Source: Candidatus Avacholeplasma faecigallinarum (GTDB lineage: Bacteria; Bacillota_I; Bacilli_A; Acholeplasmatales; Anaeroplasmataceae). Taken from it: a DNA stretch of 8,211 nt. The DNA is taken from positions 1-8,211 of the forward strand of contig DVKU01000123.1 of assembly GCA_018715825.1 (NCBI GenBank). The letters are read 5' to 3'. A program made the position numbers and the translations under genes. This document shows positions 1 to 6,675 of the stretch, one piece after another (position 1 is the first letter of the stretch; each line of letters starts with the position of its first letter). The notes beneath the pieces are model-generated. The model was not told the origin of the DNA. It did no database searches and saw only the letters and a list, made by a program, of their open reading frames with translations.

Positions 1-24
1 AGGCACATCGTTGAATTACTACTC

Positions 25-2211
25 TCATAGATTATCTCTTTCTATATTGTATATAAATTTTACTTTTTTCATATTTATAATCATTTTCTCTAATTCCATT
101 AAATTAGAAGTCATTACCTTAAGCTTAACAACAGTTTCTAAATTATTATTACTCTTAGCAGAAATAGCTAAAATAGACATTCCACTAGCAGAAACAGTAT
201 TCATTATTTCAACAAGCAAATTCATATTTGAAGTAGCATAAATTTTTATACTAACAGGATACTTTCTTCCCGGATCAGCTGCCCAGCTTAATGGTATTAA
301 TCTTTCCATTTGGAAGGACTTTATATTTTTACAGTTGCAGTGATGAACAACTATTCCATTTCCCTTAGTAACATATCCTACAATCTCATCACCAGGAATT
401 GGGTTACAGCAGCTTCCTAATTTAAGCTGTGGATTAGTTAAACCTTCAACAACAACTCCAGTTTCACTATTAGTTGTTAAAATTCTTTGGTTACGCTCCA
501 TTTGCCTATTTAGAGAAACCTCAGTTTGCTTATTTTGATCCTCACCTAAATACTTAGTAACAACTGTTTTAGCTGAGACATTGCCCTTAGCGATTTCTAA
601 ATATAAATCATCGAGTGAGTTAACATTATTTTTAGAAAAATTTTTTAAAATAAAATCATCAGTTAAATCATAATTTGTAATTTTATTATTTCTAAATTCT
701 TCATCAACTATACTCTTTCCTTGAGCTATTAATACATCTTTATTTTGTTTATTCAAAAAGCTCTTAATTTTATGTCTGGCATGAGTTGTTTTAGCAATTT
801 TTAACCAGTTTTCAGATGGTCCAAATGAATTCTTATTCGTCTTTATTGAGATTATATCTCCAGTTTTAAGCTCATAATCTAAAGGTACTATATGATTATT
901 AACAATGGCACCAACTGTTTTATTACCAATGTTTGTATGAATTTTATAGGCAAAATCTAAAGGAGTAGCTCCACGTGGCAAATCTATAACCTCGCCTATT
1001 GGAGTATAAACATAAACATTAGTACTTAGTATATCTTCCTTTATAGTTTCAACATAATCCTTAGCCTCACTAGGCTTTTCATTTTCCTCAGAAAACCTTA
1101 ATAAATCACCATACCATTTAAGCTTTTGAGCGATCTCAAACTGCTCCTTTTCACGTGAATATTCCACATTTTCCTTATATGCCCAATGCGCAGCAATACC
1201 ATATTCTGCAACCTTATCCATTTCCTCGGTTCTAATTTGTACCTCAAAAGTAAAACCATCATTACTAATAACAGTGGTATGTAGTGATTGATACATATTA
1301 GGCTTTGGAACAGCAATATAATCCTTAAAACGTTTAGGTACTGGTGTATAATGGGCATGGATTAATCCTAGGACCTGATAACATTCACCAACCGTAGTAA
1401 CAATAACACGTACGGCTAAAACATCATAGATATCCTCAAAAGCCTTGTTTTGATTTATCATCTTTTTATAAATACTATAAATATTTTTAATTCTACCCTT
1501 GATTTGGACATTTTCAAAATGATAAGGCTCTAAAAATTTTTTTATTTCGGCAATAGTATGATCAACATTTTGAATTCTAGCAGACTGATCAGCCTTAATT
1601 TGAGCCAAAATCTTATTATACATAAGATTATCAACATATTTTAAAGCCGTATCCTCTAATTCAGCCTTAATTCTAAACATACCTAATTTATGAGCCAATG
1701 GAGCATAAATTTCTAATGTTTCTCTAGCAATTCTAACCTGTTTTTCGTTATTTAGGGCCCCTAAAGTACGTATATTATGTAATCTATCAGCTAATTTTAC
1801 AACAATTACACGTATATCTTTTGCCATCGCCAAAAGCATATGTTGATGATTTTCAACCTGTTTTTGTTCTAAAGATACAAACTTTAATTGACCAACCTTA
1901 GTAACACCATCAACAAGTGATGCTATATCCTCACCAAACTCTTTAACTAAATCTTCATGAGTACAAGGTGTATCCTCAACTACATCATGTAATAACCCAG
2001 CTGCTATAGTTGGTGGTCCAACATGAAGCGTTGCCAAAATACAAGCTACATTTAACGGGTGAATAATGTATGGTTCTCCACTTTTTCTAAGCTGACCATT
2101 ATGCATTTTAACAGCTAAATCATAAGCTCTTTTAATAAGATTTTGATCTTCTTCCTTATGAATATAGGAGCTTGTTAAATTATATAAATCTGCATATGTA
2201 GAATAGTTCAT
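25..2211 (-). CDS. relA: Bifunctional (p)ppGpp synthetase/hydrolase, RelA/SpoT (Rel) family
   Basis: This 728-residue protein makes (p)ppGpp from ATP and GTP/GDP and hydrolyses it, setting the stringent response; the family acts in the cytosol and on ribosomes. The HD hydrolase domain shows H51, H75-D76 (HDVVEDT) and the KLADRLHN motif at 139-146. The synthetase domain has the RFKD motif at 294-297 (RxKD, typical of bifunctional Rel, not the ExDD of RelA-only enzymes), NMYQSLHT at 305-312 and FEVQIRT at 322-328. A TGS domain lies at about 397-458, a zinc-finger-like domain at about 599-630 (GSCCNPIPGD, then HHCNC), and an ACT domain at about 650-725. Length and domain order match full-length Rel. 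I chose the ATG at 2211 over a TTG at 2226 because a GGGGGTGAG site sits four bases before it and the TTG would lie upstream of that site. It follows apt by 24 bp, as apt-relA does in Bacillus. The stop is TGA. Confidence 0.97.
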   Translation of the reverse strand: MNYSTYADLYNLTSSYIHKEEDQNLIKRAYDLAVKMHNGQLRKSGEPYIIHPLNVACILATLHVGPPTIAAGLLHDVVEDTPCTHEDLVKEFGEDIASLVDGVTKVGQLKFVSLEQKQVENHQHMLLAMAKDIRVIVVKLADRLHNIRTLGALNNEKQVRIARETLEIYAPLAHKLGMFRIKAELEDTALKYVDNLMYNKILAQIKADQSARIQNVDHTIAEIKKFLEPYHFENVQIKGRIKNIYSIYKKMINQNKAFEDIYDVLAVRVIVTTVGECYQVLGLIHAHYTPVPKRFKDYIAVPKPNMYQSLHTTVISNDGFTFEVQIRTEEMDKVAEYGIAAHWAYKENVEYSREKEQFEIAQKLKWYGDLLRFSEENEKPSEAKDYVETIKEDILSTNVYVYTPIGEVIDLPRGATPLDFAYKIHTNIGNKTVGAIVNNHIVPLDYELKTGDIISIKTNKNSFGPSENWLKIAKTTHARHKIKSFLNKQNKDVLIAQGKSIVDEEFRNNKITNYDLTDDFILKNFSKNNVNSLDDLYLEIAKGNVSAKTVVTKYLGEDQNKQTEVSLNRQMERNQRILTTNSETGVVVEGLTNPQLKLGSCCNPIPGDEIVGYVTKGNGIVVHHCNCKNIKSFQMERLIPLSWAADPGRKYPVSIKIYATSNMNLLVEIMNTVSASGMSILAISAKSNNNLETVVKLKVMTSNLMELEKMIINMKKVKFIYNIERDNL

Positions 2212-2215
2212 ACTG

Positions 2216-2224
2216 CTCACCCCC
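2216..2224 (-). promoter_or_regulatory. Ribosome binding site of relA (decides the start)
   Basis: The minus strand reads GGGGGTGAG, then CAGT, then the ATG at 2211. GGTGA can pair with the UCACC part of the 16S rRNA tail. This places the start at 2211 and makes the upstream in-frame TTG at 2226 unlikely. Confidence 0.8.
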
Positions 2225-2235
2225 AAAAATAAGCT

Positions 2236-2757
2236 TTACTCTCCTTCATACTCTGTTAAAGTTAATATATCATATTTATTTAAAAGTTCTCTTCCTTTTA
2301 AATCAACTAAATCTACTACAAAGGCCATACCTACAACCTTGGCATTTAATCTTTCACAAAGCTTTGCTGCTGCTAAGGCTGTCCCACCTGTAGCAAGTAA
2401 ATCATCAATAATTATTACTCTATCTTTGCTGCTTAAGGCATCTATATGCATTGATAAAACATTCTTGCCATATTCTAGACTATATTCCTCGCATATTGTT
2501 TCCCTTGGCAATTTACCAGGCTTTCTAACAGGGATAAATGCTATATTTTGCATTACTGCCACAGGGCATCCAAACATAAATCCTCTCGCTTCTGGTGCCA
2601 CTATCGCAGTGGCATTTTGCTTTTTAGCATATTCTAAAAATTTTTCACATACATAAGAATATGCTTGTGGATTTTGTAAAATTGGAGTTACATCTCGAAA
2701 TATAATTCCCTTTTTAGGGAAATCATTAATACTAGCAATATATTTTTTTAAATCCAT
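2236..2757 (-). CDS. apt: Adenine phosphoribosyltransferase
   Basis: This 173-residue cytosolic enzyme converts adenine and PRPP to AMP and pyrophosphate (purine salvage). The type I phosphoribosyltransferase PRPP loop is clear at residues 114-126 (VIIIDDLLATGGT). Other family signatures are the N-terminal DFPKKGIIFRD at 12-22, PEARGF at 55-60 and the flexible-loop region VRKPGKLP at 77-84. Length is normal for bacterial Apt (about 170-180). The ATG at 2757 is preceded by GAGAGG with 8 bases of spacing. It is the first gene of a likely apt-relA operon; relA begins 24 bp downstream. In Bacillus, recJ precedes apt, but here a divergent flippase gene takes that place. Confidence 0.97.
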   Translation of the reverse strand: MDLKKYIASINDFPKKGIIFRDVTPILQNPQAYSYVCEKFLEYAKKQNATAIVAPEARGFMFGCPVAVMQNIAFIPVRKPGKLPRETICEEYSLEYGKNVLSMHIDALSSKDRVIIIDDLLATGGTALAAAKLCERLNAKVVGMAFVVDLVDLKGRELLNKYDILTLTEYEGE

Positions 2758-2788
2758 AAATAAAACCTCTCAAGTAATTATATTACAA

Positions 2789-2816
2789 ATTATATAATAT
2801 TCTTTAGTGTTGATAA
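2789..2816 (-). promoter_or_regulatory. Candidate sigma-A type promoter for apt-relA
   Basis: On the minus strand TTATCA (2816-2811, 4 of 6 matches to TTGACA) is followed after 16 bases by a perfect TATAAT (2794-2789). Transcription would begin near 2781, giving a leader of about 25 bases that contains the apt ribosome binding site. The -10 lies in the palindrome ATTATATAAT (2789-2798), so TATAAT is also present on the plus strand facing the flippase gene, but I see no good -35 on that side. AT-rich DNA makes chance matches common. Confidence 0.45.
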
Positions 2817-2834
2817 AGGTATTAAATAAATTTT

Positions 2835-2840
2835 AGGAGG
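2835..2840 (+). promoter_or_regulatory. Strong ribosome binding site (AGGAGG) of the spoVB-like gene
   Basis: A perfect AGGAGG ends 7 bases before an in-frame ATA at 2848 and 25 bases before the first ATG at 2866. The other genes with both ends in the window have 7-8 bases between the equivalent GG and their start codon, so this site points to ATA as the start. Confidence 0.75.
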
Positions 2841-2847
2841 TTTTACT

Positions 2848-4305
2848 ATAAAAAAAATAATTAAAATGAAAAGTATTTTCATCATGATTTTATCTATTAA
2901 GATATTCGGCTTTTTATATAAAATCATTTCTACTAGAATGCTAGGATTAGAGGGTATGCGCTTAATTTCAATGATTATGCCATCATTATCTCTTTGTCTA
3001 TGCATCTCTTCACTATCGATTCAAACTGTTTGTAATAAAAATATTGCTAGCAATCTAAATCTTAAAACAACCCGTATTAGCGTTATAATGCTATCATGTC
3101 TTAGAGTAACTTTAGCTTCATCATCAATAATATCAATTTTTATGCTCTTATCCTTCCCGCTATATAAATATCTTTATCAAGATAGCTTTATTTATTATCC
3201 CCTTCTTTTGTGCATACCCCTTCTTTTCTTTTCTAACACTTCAGGAGTAATGAAGGGTTATCTAGAGGCTAATAATAATTTTAAAGTCCCTTATTTTTCC
3301 AATTTTGTTGAAAATTTAACTAAGCTTGCCGCAACAATTACTTTACTATATATATTTAAAAATAAATCAATTGAATTTAGAGTAGCTATTGTCTTTTTTT
3401 GCTTAACTTTGTCTGAGCTATCATCTAATTTAGTTTTATCATATAAAATAAAAAGAAAACGAAAAATACAAATTATAAAAACTAACTTCTATGAAAAAAA
3501 AGTGTTAATGCAAGCAATACCACTAACACTATCCTCTTTAATTGTAACAATAGGTGGCTATATTACACCATTTATTTACTATTATGCCTGCAAAAAGGCT
3601 AAAATAGATTTTTATGAATCAACTACCTATTTTGCCTTAATAACATCTTATGCTATTCCCTTACTTACAAATGGGCAATATGGCATCTTAACTATATCTA
3701 AATTTTTATTTCCCAATATAACTAAAAATTTTAATAATCCCAAAAAACTCTATAATTTGCTAGATAAGGCTTTTATACTAAGCTCTATAATCGCAATTAC
3801 TAGCTTTTCACTTTGCTTTTTTCAACCAGAGTTCATGCTTAAAATTATGTATAAGGATACAGCTAGTGCTTCCATTGTAAAATTTCTTGCCCCGATATTT
3901 TTACTTATTTATTTTGATCCAATACTAGTTATTATCCTAGAAGCCAATAAAAAAGAAAAATATCTGCTTTGGATTACCCTCATTTCCCAAATTATTTCTA
4001 TAATATTAATATACGTATTTTCATCAATGCCATTTTTTAATAAAACAGGATATCTAATAGGCTTTAGTATAGGTGCTATAATTAAATGTGTTTTACTATT
4101 TATTATTGCCTTTAAGATAAGTAACTATAAGCCTAGTAGACAAATGCTATTTATTCTTATATTAATTACTGCAATGTATATATTATTTTTAATATTATCT
4201 AGTAATATAATTTATTATTTTATAATAACAGCTTTATATTTACTTATATCATTATTATTCTACTACTTCTATAAAGATAGGTCTTATCAAACTAATTTAG
4301 CGTAA
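2848..4305 (+). CDS. spoVB: SpoVB-type polysaccharide/lipid flippase (MATE/MOP superfamily), probable AUA start
   Basis: This very hydrophobic protein (485 residues from ATA 2848, 479 from ATG 2866) has about 12-14 predicted membrane segments. It resembles the SpoVB/YtgP/MurJ branch of the MOP exporters, thought to flip lipid-linked wall or polysaccharide precursors. In 485-residue numbering, supporting segments are the amphipathic start with IKIFGFLYKIISTRMLGLEGM (first helix and loop, about 17-37), SGVMKGYLEANNNF at 132-145, and QAIPLTLSSLI at 222-232; each has a counterpart in SpoVB proteins. Gene position next to the YrbG and YrzE homologues also matches Bacillus spoVB. No ATG, GTG or TTG lies in frame between the stop at 2827 and ATG 2866, while AGGAGG sits 7 bases before ATA 2848, so I annotate the ATA. 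The extra residues (MKKIIK) give the usual basic N-terminus. The 3' end overlaps the opposing DUF421 gene by 14 bp. The precise substrate is unknown; B. subtilis SpoVB acts in spore cortex formation, but the family is also found in non-sporulating bacteria. Confidence 0.85.
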   Translation: MKKIIKMKSIFIMILSIKIFGFLYKIISTRMLGLEGMRLISMIMPSLSLCLCISSLSIQTVCNKNIASNLNLKTTRISVIMLSCLRVTLASSSIISIFMLLSFPLYKYLYQDSFIYYPLLLCIPLLFFSNTSGVMKGYLEANNNFKVPYFSNFVENLTKLAATITLLYIFKNKSIEFRVAIVFFCLTLSELSSNLVLSYKIKRKRKIQIIKTNFYEKKVLMQAIPLTLSSLIVTIGGYITPFIYYYACKKAKIDFYESTTYFALITSYAIPLLTNGQYGILTISKFLFPNITKNFNNPKKLYNLLDKAFILSSIIAITSFSLCFFQPEFMLKIMYKDTASASIVKFLAPIFLLIYFDPILVIILEANKKEKYLLWITLISQIISIILIYVFSSMPFFNKTGYLIGFSIGAIIKCVLLFIIAFKISNYKPSRQMLFILILITAMYILFLILSSNIIYYFIITALYLLISLLFYYFYKDRSYQTNLA

Positions 4306-4960
4306 TACTTTGAGCATTAATTTCCCCTTTATTTTTATTGTGATAATAATAGGTTAAAGTATTATGATGAATTGAAGCGTAAAGTATTTTTTTTAACTGT
4401 AGCTTGTGCTTAGATAACGCTTTTTTTATTTTATTAATGTCATAATTTAAACATTTAATATTATCCATAACAAGCTCACAACTTAAAATTATACGTAAGA
4501 TTGTATTAGAAGACTCATTTTTTTGAATTATAGATAGAGTGCCATTTGTCTCTAAAATAGCTAATTTTATTTGCGAAATATCCATAACATTTTCTAATCG
4601 CATTTGACAAACCAAATCATCCATAGTGTATAATTCCTTCTTCATATTTTTAAGCTTTATTACTCCATTATAGACTATAATTGTTGGATCTCCATCAAAT
4701 AGCTTACGAAGTTTTGCTACATGTAAAAGAATTAAAGATAATAATTTTTGAAGAATTGCAAGGACTGCTAGACAACAAAAGCTAGCCCAAAAAAACTCAT
4801 CATTATCGATTCCTATTGATGCAATATCGGCTATGATTAAAAGAATAACCAAGTCAAAAATAGAAAGCTGCCCAACTTCTCTTTTACCTAATATTCTTAG
4901 AATAAAAATTATTACAAAATAAATAATAACAGTTTTACCAATAATCCAAAAATAATTCAT
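4292..4960 (-). CDS. yrbG: DUF421 (YetF/YrbG, UPF0702) family membrane protein
   Basis: This 222-residue inner-membrane protein has two or three N-terminal membrane segments (about 6-23, 34-52, 57-80) and a soluble C-terminal part. The family signature RILGKREVGQLSIFDL is at 22-37. The cytosolic part carries the DUF421 pattern DPTIIVYNGVI (91-101), the YTMDDLVCQMR stretch (111-121) and LETNGTLSI (136-144), then a second related element (MDNIKCLNYDINKIKKAL, 165-182). Length matches full YetF/YrbG proteins. The biochemical role is unknown; some relatives act in the Bacillus spore inner membrane and affect heat resistance or germination. I chose the ATG at 4960 over that at 4972 because GGTGAG sits four bases before it, exactly as in relA, and the earlier ATG lacks a site. 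It is divergent from the YrzE-like gene and converges with the flippase gene, overlapping by 14 bp. Family certain; the yrbG name rests mainly on synteny. Confidence 0.9.
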   Translation of the reverse strand: MNYFWIIGKTVIIYFVIIFILRILGKREVGQLSIFDLVILLIIADIASIGIDNDEFFWASFCCLAVLAILQKLLSLILLHVAKLRKLFDGDPTIIVYNGVIKLKNMKKELYTMDDLVCQMRLENVMDISQIKLAILETNGTLSIIQKNESSNTILRIILSCELVMDNIKCLNYDINKIKKALSKHKLQLKKILYASIHHNTLTYYYHNKNKGEINAQSITLN

Positions 4961-4964
4961 TAAG

Positions 4965-4970
4965 CTCACC
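4965..4970 (-). promoter_or_regulatory. Ribosome binding site of the DUF421 gene (decides the start)
   Basis: The minus strand reads GGTGAG, CTTA, ATG (4960). The alternative ATG at 4972 overlaps the first G of this site, so it is unlikely to be the start. Confidence 0.75.
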
Positions 4971-4996
4971 ATATTTATTTTTAGATTAATTTAAAA

Positions 4997-5040
4997 AATT
5001 ATTCTTATAAGGGGCTATAAGCTAAAAAAAAAGAATAATT
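4997..5040. repeat. 10-bp perfect inverted repeat in the divergent leader
   Basis: AATTATTCTT (4997-5006) is exactly repeated in inverse at 5031-5040 (AAGAATAATT), with a 24-base spacer. It lies between the divergent DUF421 and YrzE-like genes and could be an operator or an RNA stem. Arms are nearly all A/T, so chance cannot be excluded. Confidence 0.5.
5004..5021 (-). promoter_or_regulatory. Possible leader hairpin before the DUF421 gene
   Basis: On the minus strand CTTATAG, CCCC, TTATAAG form a 7-bp stem (one G-U pair) with a four-base loop, followed by AATAATTTTTT. This has the form of a weak terminator or attenuator, in the probable 5' leader of the DUF421 gene. It shares bases 5004-5006 with the left arm of the larger 4997-5040 repeat, so both cannot form fully together. 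The stem is weak. Confidence 0.3.
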
Positions 5041-5076
5041 AATAATATTTAAACATACTATTAAACAGGTGAGATA

Positions 5077-5436
5077 ATGAAAAGAAAAATTATTAGTGGA
5101 ATTAAAATTTATTGTTTTTGTATTATATATATTCTAATAGTGGGATTAATTTATTCATTTTACCTTATGAAAACAAATAATAATTCCAACCAAATAATGG
5201 AATTAGTGATGGGTATAACAACCTATTTGTTATTAGGGCTACTATATGCTAATATGATTCATAAAAGAGGCTTAATCGTTGGTTTACTAGCGGGAGTTTT
5301 CCATTTATTTTTATTTCAAGTCATCTTTTATTTAATAGGTAATAGCTTTAATTTACAATTGCTACCTAGTATTATCTATATTATATCCTCATGCTGTGGA
5401 GGATTACTTGGTATAACCTTTAAAAAAATAATTTAA
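5077..5436 (+). CDS. yrzE: Small four-helix membrane protein, TIGR04086 (YrzE-like) family
   Basis: This 119-residue protein starts MKRKIISGIK, a short basic stretch, and has four hydrophobic segments at about 8-31, 41-60, 65-87 and 94-115, ending in a lysine-containing tail. Glycines in helices (LLLGLLY, VGLLAGVFH, CCGGLLG) resemble TIGR04086 proteins such as Bacillus YrzE, whose function is unknown. It is adjacent to the DUF421 gene and close to spoVB, as in Bacillus, which supports the family assignment made from a short sequence. The start ATG is preceded by AGGTGAG with three bases between. rarA follows 27 bp downstream on the same strand, so the two are probably co-transcribed. No convincing promoter was found upstream. 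Confidence 0.8.
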   Translation: MKRKIISGIKIYCFCIIYILIVGLIYSFYLMKTNNNSNQIMELVMGITTYLLLGLLYANMIHKRGLIVGLLAGVFHLFLFQVIFYLIGNSFNLQLLPSIIYIISSCCGGLLGITFKKII

Positions 5437-5463
5437 TATGTTAAAATAGCATGGGGTGATAAT

Positions 5464-6675
5464 ATGGAACCACTTGCCTATAAAATAAGACCAAAAAGTT
5501 TTGATGATATAGTTGGTCAAGATCATCTAGTTGGTCCCAAAGGAGTAATAAGAAAAATGCTAGACCAAAATAAATTATTTTCATTAATCTTATATGGTCC
5601 AGCTGGATGTGGTAAAACATCAATAGCCGAAATCATTGCTTCTTATTTTCCTCTAACTTCATTTTCGTTTAATGCATCATGTGACACCAAATCAAAGCTA
5701 AAGGAAATATCTGATTGTGCCAATCTTTATCCAAATATCATTTGTATTATCGATGAAATTCATAGAATGAAAAAGGATGTACAGGATTACCTACTTCCAT
5801 TTATAGAATCAGGCAAATTAACAATAGTTGGATTAACAACTGAAAATCCTTATCGCTGTGTTAATCCTGCTATTCGTTCAAGATGCCATATATATAGAAT
5901 GAATGAAATAAAAGAGGATGATATCATCCTTCTTCTTAAAAAAACAATAGAAAGTCAAAAATTTAACCAATTATCAGATGATATTTTAAAATATATAGCT
6001 GTGGCCTCATCTTGTGAAATTAGAACTGCCCTTAATATGCTAGAAATTACAACTATGCTAGATAAAGACGATTTAACTTTAGAAAATGTAATGCAGCTAA
6101 TTGGCAAAAAAGCCTTTTTAATTGATGAAAAAGGTGAAAACTTTTATGATGTTGCCTCTGCCATGATAAAATCAATTAGAGGAAGCGATCCGGATGCTGC
6201 CCTACATTACCTAGCTAGATTACTTCAAACTGAGGATTTAGAATTTATAGTTAGGAGACTTTTGTGTTCAATGTATGAGGATATTGGACTTGGAAACCCC
6301 GCTTGTGGACCTAGGGTATATGCCGCGTGTAAAAGTGCTCTTATGCTAGGGCTGCCCGAGGCTAGGTTACCACTGGCCTATGCCATTGTTGATCTTGCAA
6401 CCTCGCCCAAATCTAATTCCACTTATTTAGGAATTAATCAAGCAATTGAAGATTTAGCTAATTTAAAATCAATGAAAATACCTCCTCATATTCTTAATAA
6501 AGAACTAAAAAGTGGTAAATATGAATACAAGTACCCTCATGATTATAAAAATGGTTATGTTAAACAGCAATACTTACCTGATGAATTAATTAACAAGGTA
6601 TACTACACACCAAAAGATACTGGTTCTTATGAAAAGGCCATAAAGGAATTTTTAAAAAAGCTTAAAGATGATTAA
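5464..6675 (+). CDS. rarA: Replication-associated recombination protein RarA (MgsA), AAA+ ATPase
   Basis: This 403-residue cytosolic clamp-loader-like AAA+ ATPase acts at stalled or damaged replication forks; relatives are E. coli RarA/MgsA and eukaryotic WRNIP1/Mgs1. Seen motifs: N-terminal LAYKIRPKSFDDIVGQDHL (4-22), Walker A GPAGCGKT (45-52), Walker B IICIIDEIHR (92-101), sensor 1 TTENP (125-129), SRC with the probable arginine finger (139-141) and sensor 2 region CEIRTALNMLE (184-194). The C-terminal tetramerisation part has the RarA hallmark KSIRGSDPDAALHYLARLL (236-254), EDIGLGNP (272-279) and ATSPKSN (312-318). All ATPase residues look intact; length is close to the usual 420-445. GGGGTGAT lies just before the ATG. 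It is probably co-transcribed with the YrzE-like gene, and its last 14 bp overlap the end of the opposing SpoIIIE-like gene. Confidence 0.96.
   Translation: MEPLAYKIRPKSFDDIVGQDHLVGPKGVIRKMLDQNKLFSLILYGPAGCGKTSIAEIIASYFPLTSFSFNASCDTKSKLKEISDCANLYPNIICIIDEIHRMKKDVQDYLLPFIESGKLTIVGLTTENPYRCVNPAIRSRCHIYRMNEIKEDDIILLLKKTIESQKFNQLSDDILKYIAVASSCEIRTALNMLEITTMLDKDDLTLENVMQLIGKKAFLIDEKGENFYDVASAMIKSIRGSDPDAALHYLARLLQTEDLEFIVRRLLCSMYEDIGLGNPACGPRVYAACKSALMLGLPEARLPLAYAIVDLATSPKSNSTYLGINQAIEDLANLKSMKIPPHILNKELKSGKYEYKYPHDYKNGYVKQQYLPDELINKVYYTPKDTGSYEKAIKEFLKKLKDD

Noticed and set aside
11..241. Plus-strand 76-codon open frame opposite the relA 3' end
   Set aside because: It lies wholly opposite the conserved ACT domain of relA, has no ribosome site that I can see, and is an AT-rich hydrophobic shadow.
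1098..1358. Minus-strand 86-codon frame inside relA
   Set aside because: It is a shifted frame across the conserved synthetase domain; relA itself is intact there.
2339..2656. Plus-strand 105-codon frame opposite apt
   Set aside because: It is a shadow of the conserved PRPP-binding region of apt, with no recognisable protein family.
2807..2836. Nine-codon GTG frame ending in TAG inside the AGGAGG of the flippase gene (possible leader peptide)
   Set aside because: No ribosome binding site precedes it, and its codons suggest no attenuation logic.
2790..3005. Minus-strand 71-codon frame across the apt promoter and flippase start
   Set aside because: It would cover the promoter region and the start of the flippase gene on the wrong strand; it looks like low-complexity AT sequence.
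4303..4364. 9-bp inverted repeat (TAATACTTT / AAAGTATTA) around the flippase stop codon
   Set aside because: The 44-base loop, absence of a U-tract on either strand and AT-rich arms make a terminator or operator unlikely; such matches are expected by chance here.
5451..5459. ATG GGG TGA mini-frame overlapping the rarA ribosome site
   Set aside because: It is simply the ribosome site GGGGTGAT preceded by AT; nothing shows it is translated.
5441..5623. Minus-strand 60-codon frame opposite the rarA start
   Set aside because: It overlaps the rarA ribosome site and Walker A region, with no family resemblance.
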